Shown here one piece after another: positions 8,055 to 20,000 of a DNA stretch of 64,000 bases; the first letter of the stretch is position 1; each line of letters opens with the position of its first letter. The translations under genes and the position numbers were made by a program. Below the pieces are notes generated by a model, which saw nothing but the letters and a program-made list of their open reading frames with translations, made no database searches and had not been told where the DNA came from. The stretch is from Actinoplanes flavus (GTDB taxonomy: Bacteria; Actinomycetota; Actinomycetes; Mycobacteriales; Micromonosporaceae): the NCBI RefSeq assembly GCF_017592555.1, contig NZ_JAGFNS010000021.1, forward strand, positions 75,985 to 139,984, given 5' to 3'.

Positions 8055-11000
8055 TCACTCTCCTGTCTGTGCGGTGGACCCGCGGACGGCGTCGGCGATC
8101 GCCGTCACCCATGGACGGCGCAGCAGTTGGAAGTGGTCGCCACCGGCGTGGGTGACCGTGAGCGTTCCGGTCAGCTCGCGCCACGCCGCGGCCATGAGAT
8201 CGCGGCCCTCGCCGCGGCCGAGGACGAGCTCGGCGGGGCCGGCGAACACGCCCGGCCGGTGGGCCGCGAGCCCGGTGAGCATGTCGCGCCAGAAGGTGAT
8301 GAGCGCGGCGGTGGTGGGCCCGTCCAGTTCGGCGACGGCGGCCGGGTCGACGCCGAGCGCCGCGAACAGGCGGCCCGCGTCGGCCGACCCCAGCAGTGGC
8401 GCCGGCCCATGGTCGGCGACCTCGCGGCGGAGCGCGTCGAGGGTGGCGATGTCGGCGCGGTACGCCGCGGCGTCGTCCACCTCATCGGATCGCGGATCGG
8501 AGTCGATCAGGACCAGCCGGTGGGTGCGGATCCCACGGTCGGCGAGCGCGCGGGCCACCTCGTGGGCGAGGACACCACCGACGGACCAGCCGGCGATCAC
8601 CGGCTCCCGGTCGCCGAGGGCCGATGCCAGCTCGCCGGCGTAGCGCCGGGCCAGTCCGGCGATGTCGGACGCACCGGAATCCTCGCCGAGGTGCCCCTGG
8701 AGGCCGTACGCCTCGACGTCGTCGCGTACCTCGCTCAGCAGATCCAGATAGCTGAACAGGGTGCCGCCGATGGGGTGGACGAGGACGAGGGGCCGCGCGC
8801 CCCGGACTCCGCCGAGGGACACCACGACCGAGCGGTCGGGCGACAGCGTCGCGATCCGTTCGGCCTGTTCGGCGACGGTGGGGGCGGTGTAAAGGTGCGC
8901 CAGCGGGATCTCCGCCCCGAACTCCGCGCTCAGCCGCATGGTGAGCCGGATGGCGAGCAGCGAGTGCCCACCAAGAGCGAAGAAGTCATCGTGTACGCCG
9001 ACGCGGTCCACACCGAGCACGCTCTGCCAGACGGCGGCGATCCGCTGCTCGGTCTCCGTCCGCGGAGCCACCATCTCTCGGCGGGACAGCTCGTCCGGCT
9101 CGGCCAACGCCCGCCGGTCGAGTTTGCCACCGACCGTCATCGGCAACGCCTCAACCGCAACCAGCACCGCCGGAACCGCCACCGCCGGCAGCCGAGCCGC
9201 CAGATACTCCCGATCCGGCGCCGCCGCACCGTCAACCAGCACCAGATGCCCCACCAACTGCTGCCGGTGAACGCTGACCGCTGCCGCGACCACCGCCGGA
9301 TGGCCCCGCAGGACCGCCTCGACCTCCTCCAGCTCGACCCGCTGCCCGAGGATCTTCACTTGCAGGTCCCGGCGGCCGAGGAACTCGATCTGGCCGTCCG
9401 CTGTGTAGCGGCCCAGATCACCGGTCCGATACAAGCGGCCACCCGGCTCACCGAACGGATCCGGCACGAACACCGCCGCCGTCGCCCCCGGCCTTCGCAC
9501 GTAACCCCGGCCGACACCGGGGCCACCGACCACGATCTCCCCCACCGAACCCGGCGGCACCAAATCAAGCGACTCATCCACCAAATACAGCCGGGCACTG
9601 CCGTACGGCCGGCCCAACACCGGCGACGGGTGTGCGGCGATGTCGGCCATAACCACTTCAACCGTCGTCTCAGCGGGCCCATAGGTGTTGTAGGCGGTCA
9701 GCCCCGGGCGGGATCGGAGGGCCTGCCACAGGTCGGGCGGGCACGCCTCACCACCGACCGCGATCACCCGCGGCGGATACGGGGCGTCCAACAGCCCCGC
9801 CTCCACCATCAACTGCACCTGCGACGTCGTCGCATCGATGACCTGAACCGCCCGCTGCGGATCCTGCGCCCACGCCACCAGATGCCGCGGATCACGACCC
9901 GGCGCCACCACCAGCGTGTGACCACCCAGCAACGGCAACACCTGGGCGAGGAAAAAGTCCGAAATGAACGCCGACGACCCGGCCAGAACCCTGGCATGCT
10001 CCAGGCCACCGAAACGGGACAGCAACATCCGCACAGCGAAGTGGGCCAGGCCGCCGTGCTCGACCATCACACCCTTCGGCCGCCCGGTCGAACCCGACGT
10101 GAACATCACGTACGCCAGATCCCGCGCCCCCACCCGCGGAAGAACCCCCTCGCCATCACCGTCGGGCGTCACCGACGGCCAGGCGCACGGCTCCCGCGAC
10201 ACGACCACGACCGGCTCCGCGTCTTCCACCATCGCGGCCAACCGCATCGACGGCAGATCCGGGTCCAACGGCAGGAACGCACCACCCGCCTTCCACACCG
10301 CCCACACCCCTACGACCGCGTCCACACCCGGCCGCAGATGCAGACCCACCACGTCACCACGACCGACACCGGCCGACACCAGACACCGCGCCAACGCATC
10401 ACTGCGCGCGTCAAGCTCAGCGAACGTCAAACACTCCCCGTCCGCCTCCACCGCAACCAGGTCCGGCCGCTGTTCGGCGCGCTCCCGGAGCAGCTCGTGC
10501 ACGGGGGCGGCGAAGGCCGGAACCTCCGCATCGCCGGTCCACCCGGCGATCCGCGCTCGTTCCGGGCCGTTCGCGGCCAGAAGGCCGGACACCGATCCGC
10601 CGACCCCCGCCAGCAGATCCTCGAACGACTCCAGCAGACCGTCGGTGCGGATCCCGGCACCGAACTCCAGCGTCAGGTGGAGCCCTTCGGTCGTGCGGGT
10701 GGCGCTCAGGGACAGGTCGAAATGGCTGTCCCTGCCCTCGATCGGCAGGTCGCGCACGGTGAGCCCGGCGGGCGGCGGGCCGCCGGTCCGGGATGCGCCG
10801 GCGGTGACGGCGAACATGGTGCGGAACAGCGGGTTGACGCCGTCGGCGCGGTCGGGCGCGACAGCGCGGACCACATGCTCGAAAGGCGTCTCCTGGTGAG
10901 CGAACGCCGCCAGGACCACCGACCGGACCCGCCGCAGATGCGCCAGGAAATCGTCGGCCGGATCGACCGTCACCCGCAGCGCCAGGGTGTTGACGAAGAA

Positions 11001-14000
11001 GCCCACCACCGGCGCCAGATCGGGATGGGTACGCCCGGACACCGGGACGCCGACCGTGAGGTCCCGCTCACCGGAGCTGCGGGCGATCAGCAGGCAGTAC
11101 ACCGCCAGGAACGCCATGAACTCCGTCGCGCCCGCTTCGGCGCGAGCCTGGTCGAGCCCGTGCAGCCGGTCGGCCGGAACGAGGCGGGTGCTCTCGCCGG
11201 GGGCGGCCGCGCGGTCGGCGTTCCGGTCCGGCCAGGCCGAGGTGGGCGCGCCGTCGAGCGTGTGGCGCCAGAAGGCGAGGTCCTGGTCGGCGCGGCTCGC
11301 CACCAGGTCGCGGTGCCAGGCCGCGTAGTCGGCGTAGCGGACCGCCGTCGGCGGCAGCTCGGCGTCACCGCCCGTGCGGTACAGCTCCCACAGTTCGCGC
11401 TCGACGATGTCCATCGACCATTCGTCGACGGCGATGTGGTGTGCGACGAACAGCACCACGTGCCGGTCCGGCGCCGTACGCCAGACGTCGACCCGCAGCA
11501 TCGGCCCGGTGGTGAGGTCGAACGGCTCCCGGGCCGCCCGCTCGACGAGCCCCATCAGCTCCGTCTCCCCGGTGTCGTGCACCGTCAGGCCGGTCCGGCC
11601 CGCGACGCCGATCCGCTGCACGACCCGGCCGTCCGTGTCGAGGTGCAACGTGGTGCGGAGGGCGTCGTGGCGGGCAACGAGGGCGTCCACCGCCGAGCCC
11701 AGCGCCGCCACGTCGAGTTCCCCGTGGATCTCGTAGGCCCACGGGACGTTGTAGGCGGGGTTGTCCGGGTCGAGTTGCCAGAGGAACCACTGCCGCTCTT
11801 GCGCGTGCGAGGCGATCCCGGCCTGCTCGGCCCGGGGGATGCGCTCCAGGGTGCCGCTGTGCCGGTCGACCAGTTCGGCCTGCGCCGCCACCGTCGGCCG
11901 GGCGAACACCTCGTGCAACGCGACCTCGGCACCCAACTCCGCGCTGACCCGCATGGTGAGCCGAACAGCCAGCAGCGAGTGCCCACCAAGAGCGAAGAAA
12001 TCATCGTGTACGCCGACCCGCTCCACACCCAGCACGCTCTGCCAGACGGCGGCGATCCGCTGCTCGGTCTCCGTCCGCGGAGCCACCATCTCTCGGCGGG
12101 ACAGCTCGTCCGGCTCGGCCAACGCCCGCCGGTCGAGCTTGCCACCGACCGTCATCGGCAACGCCTCAACCGCAACCAACACCGCCGGAACCGCCACCGC
12201 CGGCAGCCGAGCCGCCAGATACTCCCGATCCGGCGCCGCCGCACCGTCAACCAGCACCAGATGCCCCACCAACTGCTGCCGGTGAACGCTGACCGCTGCC
12301 GCGACCACCGCCGGATGGCCACGCAGGACCGCCTCGACCTCCTCCAGCTCGACCCGCTGACCCAGGATCTTCACCTGAAGGTCCCGACGGCCCAGGAACT
12401 CGATCTGACCGTCCGCTGTGTACCGGCCCAAATCACCGGTCCGATACAAGCGACCACCCGGCGCACCGAACGGATCCGGCACGAACACCGCCGCCGTCGC
12501 CCCCGGCCGCCGCACATAACCACGACCGACACCCGGGCCACCGACCACGATCTCCCCCACCGAACCCGGCGGCACCAGATCAAGCGACTCGTCGACCAGA
12601 TACAACCGGGCACTGCCGTAGGGGCGGCCCAGCACGGGAGACGGGTGCGCGGCGATGTCGGCGCACGTCGTGTCGACCGTCGTCTCGGCCGGGCCGTAGA
12701 TGTTGTGGGCCGCCACGCCGGGACGCGATCGTAGGGCCTGCCACAGGTCCGGCGGGCACGCCTCGCCGGCCGGCTCGATCAGCCGGGGCGGGTACGGAGC
12801 GTCCAGCAGTCCCGCCTCCAGCAGCAGCTGGACCTGCGAGGTGGTGGTGCAGACGACGTCCACCGCCCGCTGCGGATCCCGCGCCCGTTCCACCAGTCCA
12901 CGGGGGTCGCGGCCCTCCAGTCCGGAGAGCACGAGCAGCCGGTGGCCGCCCAGCAGCGGCAGGGTCTGCTCCAGGAAGAAGTCGGAGATGAACGCCGACG
13001 TGCCGGTGACGACCCGGGCGTGTTCGCCGGCCCCGGCTCTGCGCAGCCTCGGCAGCAGCTGGCGTTCGGCGAAGGTGGCGAGACCGCCGTGTTCCAGCAT
13101 CACGCCCTTGGGCCGGCCGGTCGAGCCGGAGGTGAACATCACCGCGGCCAGATCCCGCGCGCCCACCGTGGGGAGGACGGCGTCGGCATCGCCGTCGGGT
13201 GTGACCGACGGCCAGGCGCACGGCTCCCGCGAGACCACCACGACGGGTTGCGCGTCCTGCACCATCGCGGCCAGCCGCATCGACGGCAGATCCGGGTCCA
13301 GCGGCAGGAACGCGCCACCCGCCTTCCACACCGCCCACACCGCCACCACCGCGTCCACACCCGGCCGCAGATGCAGACCCACCACGTCACCACGACCGAC
13401 ACCGGCCGACACCAGACACCGCGCCAGCGCCTCACTGCGCGCATCGAACGCGGCGAACGTCAAACACTCCCCGTCCGACTCCACCGCGACCAGGTCCGGC
13501 CAGCGTTCGGCGCGTTCCCGGAGCAGCTCGTGTACGGGAACGCCAACCGCCGGAACCTCCGCGTCACCGGTCCACGCGGCGATCCGCTCCCGCTCCGAGC
13601 CGCTCGCGCGCAGCAGCTCCGACACCACCACCTGAGGTGACCCGCCGACCGCCGCGAGCAGATCCACGAACGACCCCAGCAGGTCCTCGGCCTCGCCCGC
13701 CTCGAGGATCGCGGTGCTGAACTCCACTGTCAGGTGCAGCCCCTCGGCCGTACGCGCGGTTCCCATCAACAGGTCGAAGTGGTTGCCGCCGCCCGCGATC
13801 GGCAGGTCGCCGAGGGTCAGCCCGGCGGCGGCGAGCTCAGCCGGACGGTCGCCGGTCCCGGCATCCGGGGCGAAGGAGAAGAGCGTGCGGAACAGCGGGT
13901 TGACACCGTCGGCGCGGTCGGGCGCGACCGCGCGGACCACATGCTCGAAAGGCGTCTCCTGGTGGGCGAACGCCGCCAGCACCGCCGACCGGACCCGCCG

Positions 14001-17000
14001 CAGATGCGCCAGGAAATCGTCGGCCGGATCGACCGTCACCCGCAACGCCAGGGTGTTGACGAAGAAGCCCACCACCGGCGCCAGATCGGGATGGGTACGC
14101 CCGGACACCGGGACGCCGACCGTGAGGTCCCGCTCACCGGAGCTGCGGGCGATCAGGAGGCAGTACACCGCCAGGTAGAGCATGAACTCCGTGGCGCCCG
14201 CCTGCGCGCGGATCCGGTCCAGCGCTCGCAAGCGTTCCGCCGGCACGATCCGGGCACGCTCGTCGGCCTCGCCGGAGCCGGAGGAGGGCTGGGGCCAGGA
14301 CGACGTGGCGCCGTCCAGCGCCTCCCGCCAGTACGCGAGATCCTCGTCCGCCCGGCTCTCCACCAGGTCCCGATGCCAGGCCGCGTAGTCGGCGTAGCGG
14401 ACCGCCGTCGGCGGCAGCTCGCCGTCGCCGCCTGACCGGTACAGCTCCCACAACTGCCGCTCGAGTACGCCGATCGACCACTCGTCGACGGCGATGTGGT
14501 GTGCGACGAACAGCACGACGTGCCGGTCCGGCGCCGTACGCCAGACGTTCACCCGCAGCATCGGCCCGGTGGTGAGGTCGAACGGCTGCCGGGCCGCCCG
14601 CTCGACGAGCCCCGGCACCTCCGCCTCGCCGGCCACCGAGAACGCCATCACGCCCGGCTCGACGGCGTCCAGCCTCGGCACCACGCGCCCCTCCGCGTCG
14701 AGATGCAGGGTCGTACGCAGCGACTCGTGGCGCTCAAAGAGGGTATCCACCGACCTGCCGAACACCGTCAGGTCCAGCTCGCCGCGTACCTCGTAGCCCC
14801 AGGGAACGTTGTAGGTCGGGTTGTCCGGGTCGAGTTGCCAGAGGAACCACTGCCGTTCCTGCGCGTGCGAGGCGATCCCGGCCTGCTCGGCCCGGGGGAT
14901 CCGCTCCAGGGTGCCGCTGTGCCGGTCGACCAGTTCCGCCTGCGCCGCCACCGTCGGCCGGGCGAACACCTCGTGCAACGCGACCTCGGCACCCAACTCC
15001 GCGCTGACCCGCATGGTGAGCCGAACAGCCAGCAGCGAGTGCCCACCAAGAGCGAAGAAATCATCGTGTACGCCGACCCGCTCCACACCCAGCACGCTCT
15101 GCCAGACGGCCGCGATCCGCTGCTCGGCCTCCGTCCGCGGAGCCACCACCTCTCGCGGGGACAGCTCCGGTGGCTCGGCCAGTGCCCGCCGGTCGAGTTT
15201 GCCGCCGACCGTCATCGGCAACGCCTCGACCGCCACCAGCACCGCCGGAACCGCCACCGCCGGCAGCCGAGCCGCCAGATAGTCCCGATCCGGCATCACC
15301 GCATCGTCAGCCAGCACGAGGTGCCCCACCAGTTGCTGCCGGTGAACGCTGACCGCTGCCGCGACCACCGCCGGATGGCCCCGCAGGACCGCCTCGACCT
15401 CCTCCAACTCGACCCGCTGCCCGAGAATCTTCACCTGAAGGTCCCGACGGCCGAGGAACTCGATCTGACCGTCCGCTGTGTACCGGCCCAGATCACCGGT
15501 CCGATACAAGCGACCACCCGGCGCACCGAACGGATCCGGCACGAACACCACCGCCGTCGCCCCCGGCCGCCGCACATAACCACGACCGACACCCGGGCCA
15601 CCGACCACGATCTCCCCCACCGAACCCGGCGGCACCAGATCAAGCGACTCGTCCACCAGATACAGGCGGGCGCCGCCGTACGGCCGGCCCAACACCGGCG
15701 ACGGGTGTGCGGCGATGTCCGCCATAGCCACTTCGACCGTCGTCTCCGCAGGCCCATACGTGTTGTAGGCCGCCACGCCAGGACGCGATCGCAGAACCTG
15801 CCACAGATCCGGCGGGCACGCCTCACCACCGACCGCGATCACCCGCGGCGGATGCGGGGCGTCCAACAGCCCCGCCTCCACCATCAACTGCACCTGCGAC
15901 GTCGTCGCATCGATGACCTGAACCGCCCGCTGCGGATCCTGCGCCCACGCCACCAGATGCCGCGGATCACGACCCGGCGCCACCACCAGCGTGTGACCAC
16001 CCAGCAACGGCAACACCTGGGCGAGGAAAAAGTCGGAGATGAACGCCGACGACCCGGCCAGAACCCTGGCATGCTCCAGGCCGCCGATGCGGGACGGCAG
16101 CATGTGTACGGCGAGATGGGCGAGACCGCCGTGCTCGACCATCACGCCTTTCGGCCGCCCCGTCGAGCCGGACGTGAACATCACATACGCCAGATCCCGC
16201 GCCCCCACCGTGGGAAGAACCGCGTCTGCGTCCTCGTCAGGCGACACCGACGGCCACGGACACGACTCCCGCGACACGACCACGACCGGCTCCGCGTCTT
16301 GCACCATCGCGGCCAACCGCATCGACGGCAGATCCGGGTCCAACGGCAGAAACGCACCACCCGCCTTCCACACCGCCCACACACCTACGACCGCATCCAC
16401 ACCCGGCCGCAGATGCAGACCCACCACGCCACCACGACCGACACCCGCCGACACCAGACACCGCGCCAACGCATCACTGCGCGCATCAAGCTCAGCGAAC
16501 GTCAAACACTCCCCGTCCGACTCCACCGCAACCAGATCCGGCCACCGCTCAGCGCGCTCCCGGAGCAGCTCGTGTACGGGGGCGGTGGCCTCGTACACGT
16601 CGGTTCCCTGCCATGCGGTGAGCAGGCGTCCCTGTTCGGCGTCGAGCAGGGACGACGCCCGGTGGTGGGCCTCGCCGTTGCGTGCCATCGCGTCGAGGGC
16701 CCGCAGATGGAGGTCGCGAAGCTGTCCGATCTGGCCGTCGGTGAGGTCCCGGAGGGAGTAGCCGATCTCCAGGAGGAGCCCGCCGGTGTCGAGGTCGTGG
16801 CTGACGGTCACGTCCAGCGGGAAGTTGGTGCGCGCCACGCCGGGCTGCACCTCGGTCCCGTCCCGGTCGAGGGTGCCGTCGACGGTGAGCCGCGCGATGC
16901 GGTGGAAGTTGTTGTAGGTGAAGTTGGTCTCGACCAGTGGCGCGTCGCCGCCGTACTCGCGCTGGAGCAGGGCCATCGGGTAGCGGCGGCGGGACAGCAG

Positions 17001-20000
17001 GTCACGCTCGGCGCGCAGGACGCCGCGTACGAGATCCTGCCAACTGCCCTCCGGCAGCCGTACCCGCAAAGGCACCGTGTTGAGGAAGAGCCCACGTGCC
17101 TCGGCGCCGTCGGGTTCCTCCAGGCGGCCGTTGGCCGTCATACCGATGAGGACGTCGGTCGAGCCGGTGATCAGGCCGATCACCTTGAGGTGGGCGGCGA
17201 GCACGACCGTCTTGAGGGGCACTCCGGCGCGACGGGCGAACGTCTCCAGCGCCGCCAGCTGCTCGGCGGAGATCGGGGTGGTCAGGGTTGCGTGGCCGGC
17301 AGCCTCGTCGCGGTCGTGTCGTTCGTCCGGGCGTACCGCGAGGTCGGGGCCGCCGGACCAGCGGGGTATCCGCCCGCCGGGGGCCGTGGCGAGGCGGTCG
17401 CGCCAGAACGCCGCGATCTCCGGCGAGCTGACGGCCGCCCGTTCGGCGGCGACGAAGTCCCGGTAGAGCGAGCGGAGGGGTTCGATGGCCGGCTGGTCAC
17501 CGGCGAGCAGCCGGCGGTACAGGTCGGTGATCTCCGAGATGGTGGAGACCATGCTCCAGCCGTCCAGGATGGCGTGGTGTTCGGTGATGGTCCACTGGAA
17601 CGCGTGGTCGGACAGCACGTGCACGGCCATCCGGAACAGCGGCGCCGCGGACAGGTCGAACCGTGCGTGCCGCTGGTCGCGGAGATGGTCGCGCAGCGGG
17701 GCGCCGGAGCCGCCACGGAGGTCGACGACGGTGAGGGGCACCTCGACGGCGCTGTGCACCAACTGCATCGGCTCGCTGAACCCGGCCAGGTCGAACGAGG
17801 TACGCAGCACCGGGTGCCGGGCCACCACACGGTCGACCGCCTCCCGGAAGCACGCCTCGTCGAAGCGGCCGGCTAGGCGCAGCGTCTCGACGTTGTGATA
17901 GGGGTTGCGTGCCGGGTCGCGCTCCATCTCGAAGACCATGCCGACCTGTAGCTGTGCCATCGGATAGGCGTCGTCCAGCCCGGCCGGAAGCAGCGCACGG
18001 TCGTCCGGGTGGACCAGGGAGAACGGCTGGGTCGGCGGCGCCTCGTGGCGTGTGGTCGGGTCCAGGGCCGCGGCCTGCCCGGCCAGCGTCGGTGTGTCGA
18101 GAACCTGCTGGAGTTCCAGGGTGAGGCCGGCGTCCCGGGCCCGGCCGACGATCTGGATACTGCGGATGGAGTCGCCGCCGAGGGCGAAGAAGTCGTCGTG
18201 CCGGCCCACCCGGTCGACGCCCAGCACCTGGCGCCAGATGCCGGCCAGGATCTCCTCGACGTCGCCGCTGGGCGGTTCGTACCGCTGCTCCAGCGACGGC
18301 CGGCCGGTGCCCGGCTCCGGAAGCGCACGCCGGTCGACCTTGCCCTGGGGTGTCAGCGGAAGCGTGCCGAGGGTGACGAAATGGCGCGGGATCATGTAGT
18401 CCGGCAGTCCCCGGCCGAGCCATGCTCGCAGTTCGCCGGCGGTCGGCGCGCCCGGCCCGGCCGGGTCCGGCACGAGGTGGGCGACCAGCTCGGTGCGGCC
18501 CTCCGGATCGGCGTGCGGGACGACGGCGGCCTCGAGGATCCGGGGGTGGGTGGCGAGCGCGTTCTCGATCTCACCGGTCTCGATCCGGTATCCGCGGATC
18601 TTGACCTGGGTGTCGGCCCGCCCGAGGTATTCCAGGCTGCCCCGCGGGTTCCATCGGGCCAGGTCGCCGCTGCGGTACAGGCGCGTGCCGGGGGTTGCGG
18701 ACAGGTGGTCGGGCACGAACCGTTCGGCGGTCAGCGCCGGGCGGCCGAGGTAGCCGCGGGCCAGTCCGGCGCCGGAGACGTGCAGCTCGCCGGTGACGCC
18801 GATCGGGCAGGGTACGCCGTCGCGGTCCAGCACGTGCGCGCCGAGGTCCGGCAGGGGCCGTCCGATCCGGCTGACGGTCCCTTCGACGTGGCCGGCGTCG
18901 AGTTCCAGGTACGTGACGTGGACGGTGGTCTCGGTGATGCCGTACATGTTCACCAGCAGCGGGGACGCGTAGCCGTGCCGGGACGCCCAGCGGCGCACCG
19001 ACGGCCGGTGCAGGGCCTCGCCGCCGAACACCACCGCCCGCAGCGCGAGGTCGCCTCCGGTCCGCTCGTCGACGGTCTCGAACTGGCGGAACGCGGACGG
19101 CGTCTGGCTGAGGATGGTCACCTGCTCGTCGCGGACGAGCCGGTGGAACGCGTCGGCGTCGCGGCTCACGGCGTACGGCACCACCACGACGCGGCCGCCG
19201 GTGGTGAGCGCGCCCCACAGTTCCCACACCGAGAAGTCGAACGCGAAGCTGTGGAACAGCGACCACACGTCGCCGGGGCCGAACGGCAGGTGTTCGCGTA
19301 CGCCGTGGATGAGCCGAACCACGTTGCGGTGGGTCACGGTCGTCCCCTTCGGGCGGCCGGTCGACCCGGACGTGAAGATCACGTAGCAGCCGCCGTCCGG
19401 ATCGACCGCGGGGAGGGCGGGGTCGCCGGGTTCGGTCGTGTCGTCGCCCAGGTCGACCTGTGCCCAGGGGCCGTCCGGCACCCGGGAGGCGGTGGCGGCG
19501 TGCACCACGACCAGCGGCGCCGCGACGTCGCGCAACATGAACTCGATCCGCTCGGCCGGGAACGCCGTGTCCAGGGGCACGTACACCCCACCGGCCCGCA
19601 ACACGGCCAGGCAGGCCACCACGGTCTCCCAGGACCGCTCCACGCAGACGCCGACGCACACCTCGGGGCCGACGCCGAGGCGGCGCAGCCGTCGCGCCAG
19701 ACGGCCGGCGCGTTCGTCCAGCTCCCGGTACGTCAGGACGGTCTCGCCGCCGGTCAGCGCCACCGCGTCGGGCCGGGCCCGGGTCGCGGCCGCCACCAGC
19801 TCGTGCACGGTCGTCGCGCCCGGGACGGGCAGCCCCGGCCGCGACCACGCCGAGACCTGCCGGGCCTCCCGTCCGGAGGCGACAGCGACGGTGGTGTGCC
19901 GTGACGACGGGCCGGCGGTCATCGCCCGGAGGCAGCGCACGTGATAGTCGCGCAGCAGCGTCACCTGGTCGCCGGTGAGCTTGCGGGTGTCGTATTCGAG

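Noticed and set aside
7818..12734. A 1638-codon open frame on the plus strand inside the NRPS gene
   Set aside because: It is antisense to clear A, C and PCP domains; its product is rich in Arg, His and Gln repeats without any domain. Long antisense frames are common in very GC-rich DNA.
8930..16570. CRISPR array or satellite repeat
   Set aside because: The repeats are 3 kb NRPS modules in a coding frame, not short repeats with spacers.
14496..17876. An 1126-codon plus-strand frame inside NRPS modules 4-6
   Set aside because: Antisense shadow of recognised NRPS domains.
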